Below, one piece after another: positions 5,385-8,822 of a DNA stretch of 8,822 nt. The first letter of the stretch is position 1. Each line of letters begins with the position of its first letter. The translations under genes and the position numbers were made by a program. The stretch covers positions 1 to 8,822 of the forward strand of contig SKJO01000048.1 of the NCBI GenBank assembly GCA_007121975.1, in the 5' to 3' direction. The notes below the pieces were generated by a model. It did no database searches. It saw nothing but the letters and a program-made list of their open reading frames with translations, and was not told where the DNA came from. Origin of the DNA: Nitriliruptoraceae bacterium. GTDB taxonomy: Bacteria > Actinomycetota > Nitriliruptoria > Nitriliruptorales > Nitriliruptoraceae.

Positions 5385-6623
5385 TCAGCTGACGGTATCG
5401 AGCTGGCGGGCGAACAGCCGCCCCCGCTCGGCCCACAGCACCGCACCGGCGGCCACGAGCCCGTAGCCGAGGAAGCCCAGCGACAGCGGGCGCACCGTGC
5501 CGTCGAAGGTCCGGTCGAGCGCCGCCCCGGCCAGGGCGCCGCCGGCCACCTGCACGGCCCCGAGCAGCGCCGAGGCGGTGCCCGCCACCGCCCCCATCGG
5601 CGCCATGGCGATGGTCGTGAAGTTGGGGATCAGCAGCGCATGGCACGCCAGCATCACCGCGAGGCCGGTGAGGAACACCGGCAGCGACGGACGTCCGTCG
5701 CTGACCACGGCGATCCCCGCCAGGAGGGTGGCGGCCAGCAGGTAGCCGATCAGCACGCCGTGGGCGAGCCGGACGGTGCCCACCTTCGGCACGATGCGTG
5801 CGTTGACGAGCATCGCCGCCCCGATCACCAGGGCCATCGCGCCGAAGATCAGCGGGAAGTCCTGCGGCCGGTCGAAGACCTCCCCGATCAGCAGCTCCGA
5901 GGTCGCGATGTAGGAGATGAACACGCCGAACACCGCGGTCAGCGCCAGGGTGTAGCCCACCGTCGTACGGTCCGAGGCGACGAAGCGCGCGGCGGTCGCC
6001 AGCCGACGCAGGTCGAGCTCGAGTCGGCGCTCGGGAGCGAGCGTCTCGGGCAGCCGCAGCGCCCACACCGCCATCACGGCGGCCGCGGCGACGCAGACGC
6101 CGAACACCCAGCGCCAGTCGGCCACGGCCACCACCGCCGCCCCCAGGGTCGGGGCCACCACCGGCACGAGGATGAACACGGCCATCACGAACGACATCGC
6201 CCGCGACATCCGGTCGCCGACGTAGACGTCGCGCACCGCCGCGATGGTCACCACCCGCGGGCCGGCGGCTCCCAGCCCCCACACCGCCCGGGCCGCGACC
6301 AGCAGCCCGAACGACGGGGCGAGCGCGGCGGCCAGCGCACCCAGCGCGTACAGGGCGTAGCCCGCGTGCAGGATCGCACGCCGACCGTAGCGGTCGGAGA
6401 GGGGTCCCCAGCCCAGCTGTCCGACGGCCAGCCCCACCAGGTAGGCGGTCACCAGGGCACCGACGGCCGTGGAGTCCGGGGCCAGGCCGAGCTCGGTCCG
6501 GATGGCGCCGAAGGCGGGCAGCATGATGTCGATGCCCAGCGCCGCCAGCGCGACCGACAGGGCGAGCAGCGCGATCAGCTCGGCCGAGCGCACCGACCGG
6601 TCGCCGATCTGCACGGTGGACAC
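5385..6623 (-). CDS. MFS transporter, Bcr/CflA (DHA1) drug-exporter type
   Basis: This is a 412-residue integral membrane protein with about 12 hydrophobic segments, matching Bcr/CflA exporters, which expel drugs or small metabolites using the proton gradient. In numbering from the GTG at 6623, helix 1 (about 14-38) ends in GIDIMLPAF, the family's charged Asp near the outer side. MFS motif A is GPLSDRYGRR (73-82). A helix 4 segment carries AVWGLGAAGPRVVTIAAVRD, the Bcr-type R-D pattern, and APTLGAAV (157-164) stands for motif C. GAVAGTASALLGAVQ (344-358) is the conserved late-helix motif. The frame is open to 6734, but that extension is Arg/Pro-rich and overlaps the SDR gene; GGAG at 6634-6631 supports GTG at 6623. 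It follows the SDR by 26 nt, so co-transcription is likely. The substrate is unknown. Confidence 0.92.
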   Translation of the reverse strand: MSTVQIGDRSVRSAELIALLALSVALAALGIDIMLPAFGAIRTELGLAPDSTAVGALVTAYLVGLAVGQLGWGPLSDRYGRRAILHAGYALYALGALAAALAPSFGLLVAARAVWGLGAAGPRVVTIAAVRDVYVGDRMSRAMSFVMAVFILVPVVAPTLGAAVVAVADWRWVFGVCVAAAAVMAVWALRLPETLAPERRLELDLRRLATAARFVASDRTTVGYTLALTAVFGVFISYIATSELLIGEVFDRPQDFPLIFGAMALVIGAAMLVNARIVPKVGTVRLAHGVLIGYLLAATLLAGIAVVSDGRPSLPVFLTGLAVMLACHALLIPNFTTIAMAPMGAVAGTASALLGAVQVAGGALAGAALDRTFDGTVRPLSLGFLGYGLVAAGAVLWAERGRLFARQLDTVS

Positions 6624-6630
6624 CAGCAAG

Positions 6631-6634
6631 CTCC
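6631..6634 (-). promoter_or_regulatory. Ribosome-binding site that fixes the MFS start
   Basis: On the - strand GGAG lies 7 nt before GTG at 6623-6621, inside the gap after the SDR stop. This places the MFS start just before helix 1 and removes a 37-residue unlike extension. Confidence 0.55.
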
Positions 6635-6649
6635 GTTCGGGGGCGCGGC

Positions 6650-7423
6650 TCAGGCCGGCGGATCGACGCGGGCGATGGCGGCGCGGAACGCCGGTGGGGC
6701 GAGGTGTCGGGCCACGACCACGGCCCGGTACCACCGCGGCACGGTGCGTTCGGGCTGGCCGTGCAGCAGTACGTCGTGCACGGCGCGGGCGACGTCCTCG
6801 GGCCGGCCGACCAGCCGGCCGAGCGGCGAGCGGCGCAGCTCGGCCTGGGGGAAGCCCTCGGTGGCGATGAAGCCCGGGTTGAGCTGGCAGACGCTCACCC
6901 CCCGCGGGGCCCAGCTGGTGGCCAGGGCCTCGGAGGCGCCGACCATGCCGAACTTGCTCGCGGCGTACCCGGCCGGTCCCACCCCGACCTTGCCGGCCAC
7001 CGAGGCGATGTTGACCACCCGTGACGGTGCGCTGGCCGTCAGCAGCTCGGCGAAGGCCGCCGTGCAGCGCAGCATGCCGCCGAGGTTGAGGTCGATCACC
7101 GCCAGGGTCGCTTCGAGGTCGCCACGTGCGGCGAAGCCGGGCCCGCCGGCGCCGGCGTTGTTGATCAGCGCATGGCAGGCGCCGTAGCGCGCATCGACGT
7201 GTGCCGCCAGCTCGTCCACCGCCGCGGTGTCGGTGACGTCGGCGACGTAGGCCTCGATGCCGGGACGCTCCTCGGCCAGTTCGGCCAGGCGCTCACCACG
7301 GCGCGCCACCGCGACCACCTGCATGCCCAGCGCCGCGAGCCGGCGGGCGGTGGCCGCTCCGATGCCGCTCGAGGCGCCGGTGACCACCGCGATGCGGCCG
7401 TGAGGGTCCCAACCCACGTTCAC
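6650..7423 (-). CDS. Short-chain dehydrogenase/reductase (classical SDR)
   Basis: This is a cytoplasmic NAD(P)-dependent oxidoreductase of 257 residues. Classical SDR marks: the cofactor glycine motif TGASSGIG (15-22), D62 after strand 3 (VADVTD), NNAG (88-91), N113, S141 (VVNIAS), Y153 and K157 (YAASK), and PGFIATEG (183-190). The Asn-Ser-Tyr-Lys tetrad is complete. A paired Arg (R41-R42) at the end of strand 2 suggests NADPH preference. The C-terminal part (GQPERTVPRWYRAVV) resembles general SDRs of the actinobacterial oxidoreductase type that end in a membrane-associated segment, but no transmembrane helix is clear here. The start is GTG at 7423; a second GTG two codons in (7417) is equally possible since the ribosome-binding site is weak (GGACAGG). 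It precedes the MFS gene by 26 nt. Substrate unknown; the enzyme family is certain. Confidence 0.93.
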   Translation of the reverse strand: MNVGWDPHGRIAVVTGASSGIGAATARRLAALGMQVVAVARRGERLAELAEERPGIEAYVADVTDTAAVDELAAHVDARYGACHALINNAGAGGPGFAARGDLEATLAVIDLNLGGMLRCTAAFAELLTASAPSRVVNIASVAGKVGVGPAGYAASKFGMVGASEALATSWAPRGVSVCQLNPGFIATEGFPQAELRRSPLGRLVGRPEDVARAVHDVLLHGQPERTVPRWYRAVVVARHLAPPAFRAAIARVDPPA

Positions 7424-7429
7424 GCCTGT

Positions 7430-7457
7430 CCGTCGGTGCCACGGGGAGCACCGAGGG
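7430..7457. repeat. Dyad between the membrane-protein gene and the SDR
   Basis: TCGGTGC (7433-7439) and GCACCGA (7448-7454) are perfectly complementary around an 8-nt spacer. Two more pairs flank one G/G mismatch (7430-7431 with 7456-7457). The dyad fills most of the 54-nt gap just upstream of the SDR start. It could be an operator for the SDR-MFS pair or a hairpin in the message; no U-tract is present. Confidence 0.45.
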
Positions 7458-7459
7458 TA
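7454..7459 (-). promoter_or_regulatory. Possible -10 element for the SDR-MFS unit
   Basis: TACCCT on the - strand fits the actinobacterial TANNNT -10 pattern and would place transcription start about 24 nt before the SDR start, overlapped by the dyad at 7430-7457. No recognisable -35 lies 16-18 nt upstream, so the assignment is weak. Confidence 0.25.
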
Positions 7460-7477
7460 GGGCGTCGCGGATGGGGC

Positions 7478-8323
7478 TCAGCGCAGCACCGGCGGGCCGA
7501 GGGCCGCGGCCAACGGGTCGCTACCGAGATCCACCGCGTCGGCCATGCGCTGCAACGCCTCCGCCCCGACATGACGCACGTTGGGGGCGGCGAACTCGCG
7601 GTGGCGCACGTAGGCCGGGTCGACGAAGCCGACGTGGACCACCAGGCCGCGCGGGAGGCCGGTGTCCCGGAAGCGCAGGTAGGCGCGGTTGAGCGCGGCG
7701 TTGGGGTCGCCGTCGACCAGAGCGACCACCACGCCGGTGTCCCCGGCCACCAGCACCTCGCCGTCGAGCTCGGTGTGCACCCCGGCCGCCTCGAGGATCG
7801 CGCGCAGCAGGGCCACCGGGCTCTCGGGGTCCTGCAGCCGCGAACGTACGGCCTCGGGCAGTTCGAAGCGGTCGGCGAAGTGGCGGGTCGGCACCTGCAG
7901 GTCGACCCCGCTGCCCTGGTGATCGACGGGCGGCGGGGTGCTGCCTCCCGTCGGGTCGGGACGATGGGTCCGAGGTCCCGCGACCTCGCGGGTCGTCTCG
8001 ATGCTCGGCGGCAGCGGGTCGGGCCGGGTGACCTGCGCGAGTGTGGTCCCGGCGCGGTCCCGGACCTCCACGGCGTCGAGAGCCGGGTCGCCCGCCAGGG
8101 TCCGCGCGGCGACGTCGTGCACCAGGCGCTGCAGGGACGGTCGCTCGGGATCCTCAGCCACGAGGTCGAGCACGATCACACGCCCGGAGCCCTCCACCGG
8201 CTGCTTCCAGGTCGGGTCGGGCGGCCGGGTCGGGCCGCCGAACCCGCGTCGGACGAGCAGCCACAGCACGAGCAGGCCCAGCACGGCGACCGCGGCGATC
8301 AGGATCAGCGTCAGGGGGTCCAT
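7478..8323 (-). CDS. Membrane-anchored protein of unknown function
   Basis: I do not recognise a family with confidence. From the ATG at 8323 it has 281 residues. Residues 4-24 form one hydrophobic helix (PLTLILIAAVAVLGLLVLWL in part) followed by RRGF, suggesting a single anchor with the rest in the cytoplasm. A first small folded region (about 45-100, RVIVLDLVAEDP...) is separated by a Pro/Thr-rich, low-complexity linker (about 100-145) from an alpha/beta region (about 150-270). The latter has strands GDTGVVVALVDG and RGLVVHVGFVD, then a helix ending GAEALQRMADAV, which weakly recalls the end of Mrr-type nuclease-like folds but lacks their usual acidic/Lys motif. The frame can also begin at GTG 8332; ATG 8323 has a weak GGTGG 5 nt upstream. 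It lies 91 nt after the alpha-glucosidase gene and 54 nt before the SDR. Coding is well supported; function is unknown. Confidence 0.8.
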   Translation of the reverse strand: MDPLTLILIAAVAVLGLLVLWLLVRRGFGGPTRPPDPTWKQPVEGSGRVIVLDLVAEDPERPSLQRLVHDVAARTLAGDPALDAVEVRDRAGTTLAQVTRPDPLPPSIETTREVAGPRTHRPDPTGGSTPPPVDHQGSGVDLQVPTRHFADRFELPEAVRSRLQDPESPVALLRAILEAAGVHTELDGEVLVAGDTGVVVALVDGDPNAALNRAYLRFRDTGLPRGLVVHVGFVDPAYVRHREFAAPNVRHVGAEALQRMADAVDLGSDPLAAALGPPVLR

Positions 8324-8351
8324 GGCAGCCACCGCGGCGCCGGCGTTCGGT

Positions 8352-8383
8352 GGCCCCGGAGGCCGTGGGGTCGGGCCCCGGAG
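8352..8383. repeat. 10-bp direct repeat, 22 bp apart
   Basis: GGCCCCGGAG occurs at 8352-8361 and 8374-8383, start-to-start distance 22 bp, about two helical turns. It lies in the leader of the membrane-protein gene. On the transcribed - strand each copy contains GGGG that could pair with the CCCC lying between them, giving two mutually exclusive hairpins. Confidence 0.4.
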
Positions 8384-8386
8384 ATC

Positions 8387-8399
8387 CGGCGGTCCGCCG
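8387..8399. repeat. 13-bp palindrome near the inferred transcription start
   Basis: CGGCGG (8387-8392) and CCGCCG (8394-8399) are complementary around T8393. The position, just downstream of a TAGGAT -10 candidate and 16 nt after the alpha-glucosidase stop, suits an operator or a terminator stem for the glucosidase transcript, but there is no U-tract. Confidence 0.35.
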
Positions 8400-8404
8400 C
8401 CCCC

Positions 8405-8410
8405 ATCCTA
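8405..8410 (-). promoter_or_regulatory. Candidate -10 element (TAGGAT) for the membrane-protein gene
   Basis: TAGGAT on the - strand is a good actinobacterial TANNNT -10. A partial -35, TTGCCG, lies 15 nt upstream inside the end of the alpha-glucosidase gene; that spacing is short. Transcription would begin near 8398, leaving a leader of about 75 nt that contains the direct repeats at 8352-8383. Confidence 0.4.
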
Positions 8411-8414
8411 CCCC

Positions 8415-8822
8415 TCAGCGGTCCTCGGCAACCAGGACCAGGGCCTGGTTCGCCCCGATCTCTCCGGTGAACGCGCGGCCCTCGCGCCCCGCCTCGCTGC
8501 TCAGCTCGACCTGCCACGGCCCGGCCAGCGATTCCGGCAGCTGCAGCTCGAGGGTCGTGGTTGCGGTGCTGGTCAGGATCAGCCGCGCTCGGCGGTCCTC
8601 GTTCGCCGCCGCGCCCGCGGGCGCGGCCGACGGTTCGGGCAGCCAGCGGTGCACCGCGAGCACATCGTCGTGGACGTCGGGGACCTGCTGCGCGCCGATC
8701 CGCAGGGCGGTCGATCGGCGGCGCAGTGCCAGCAGCCGGCGGTGCAGGTGCAGCACCGAGGTGGGATCGGCGCGCTGCGCGGCCACGTGGTGCCGCTCGT
8801 GGGCCGGCGGCCACGGCAGCCA
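8415..8822 (-). CDS. Alpha-glucosidase (GH13), C-terminal part only
   Basis: The frame runs off the right edge; 135 C-terminal residues are present before TGA at 8417-8415. The first residues, WLPWPPAHERHHVAAQ, followed by DPTSVLHLHRRLLALRRRS, match the end of the catalytic barrel of GH13 alpha-glucosidases / oligo-1,6-glucosidases, in which a 'WLP' segment and 'DP-S-L-Y/H-R-LL-LRR' helix lead into the C-terminal beta-sandwich. That sandwich follows (DDVLAVHRW, then LILTSTATTTLELQLP and GANQALVLVAEDR). These enzymes hydrolyse terminal alpha-1,4 or alpha-1,6 glucosyl bonds in maltose-type oligosaccharides, usually in the cytoplasm. The catalytic Asp, Glu and Asp are outside the window, so the exact specificity (maltase, isomaltase, trehalulose- or sucrose-type) cannot be settled. 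The gene ends 91 nt before the membrane-protein gene. Confidence 0.88.
   Translation of the reverse strand, partial: WLPWPPAHERHHVAAQRADPTSVLHLHRRLLALRRRSTALRIGAQQVPDVHDDVLAVHRWLPEPSAAPAGAAANEDRRARLILTSTATTTLELQLPESLAGPWQVELSSEAGREGRAFTGEIGANQALVLVAEDR

Noticed and set aside
6624..6734. N-terminal extension of the MFS protein by 37 residues
   Set aside because: It is Arg/Pro-rich, overlaps the SDR gene by 85 nt and precedes a better GTG start with a GGAG ribosome site.
3747..7187. A very long + strand open frame (over 1100 codons) opposite pta, MFS and SDR
   Set aside because: Its translation is rich in His, Gly, Arg, Gln and Asp with no fold pattern, and it crosses four well-supported genes and their gaps. 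Long antisense frames are expected in high-GC DNA because stop codons are rare on the opposite strand.
8311..8814. A second - strand frame overlapping the alpha-glucosidase end
   Set aside because: It is an out-of-frame, Arg/Ala/Pro-rich translation; the GH13 frame has clear family motifs and runs off the window edge.

Overview
The window is about 8.8 kb of very GC-rich DNA (roughly 70% by eye). Protein genes are tightly packed, GTG starts are common, and all stops are TGA or TAG. Protein types and codon use fit a high-GC actinobacterium (Actinomycetota). A deep-branching class such as Nitriliruptoria or Acidimicrobiia is possible, but the genus cannot be read from the sequence. There are no RNA genes, insertion sequences, CRISPR arrays or phage genes. 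It reads as an ordinary chromosomal housekeeping segment.

Layout. The first 1.95 kb is on the + strand: the 3' end of a secreted-type BNR/sialidase-like beta-propeller gene (2-451), a GNAT acetyltransferase related to the catalytic domain of Pat-type protein lysine acetyltransferases (469-1314), and a macro-domain protein (1403-1948). This unit converges on a long - strand series, and the two facing stop codons overlap inside a 14-bp perfect palindrome. In transcription order the - strand holds: the 3' end of a GH13 alpha-glucosidase (8822-8415), an unrecognised membrane-anchored protein (8323-7478), a short-chain dehydrogenase (7423-6650), a Bcr/CflA-type MFS exporter (6623-5385), phosphate acetyltransferase pta (5246-3162) and acetate kinase ackA (3150-1945).

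How the genes work together. pta and ackA are 11 nt apart, and the ackA ribosome-binding site overlaps the pta stop, so they form the classic acetyl-CoA / acetyl-phosphate / acetate operon. The opposing unit holds a putative acetyl-CoA-dependent protein acetylase and a macro-domain protein of a type that can hydrolyse O-acetyl-ADP-ribose, the by-product of sirtuin deacetylation. The window may therefore group enzymes that consume acetyl-CoA for protein acetylation with enzymes that recover acetate. This link is inferred from gene order only. The SDR and MFS genes are 26 nt apart and probably co-transcribed; their substrates are unknown.

Non-coding DNA is scarce. The longest gap is 138 nt (MFS to pta). 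Three - strand gaps carry inverted or direct repeats that could be operators, attenuators or weak terminators. I found no convincing new system. The items most worth a check are the acetyl-metabolism neighbourhood, the macro domain lacking the YmdB/MacroD catalytic aspartate, the unrecognised membrane protein, and the dyads between - strand genes.
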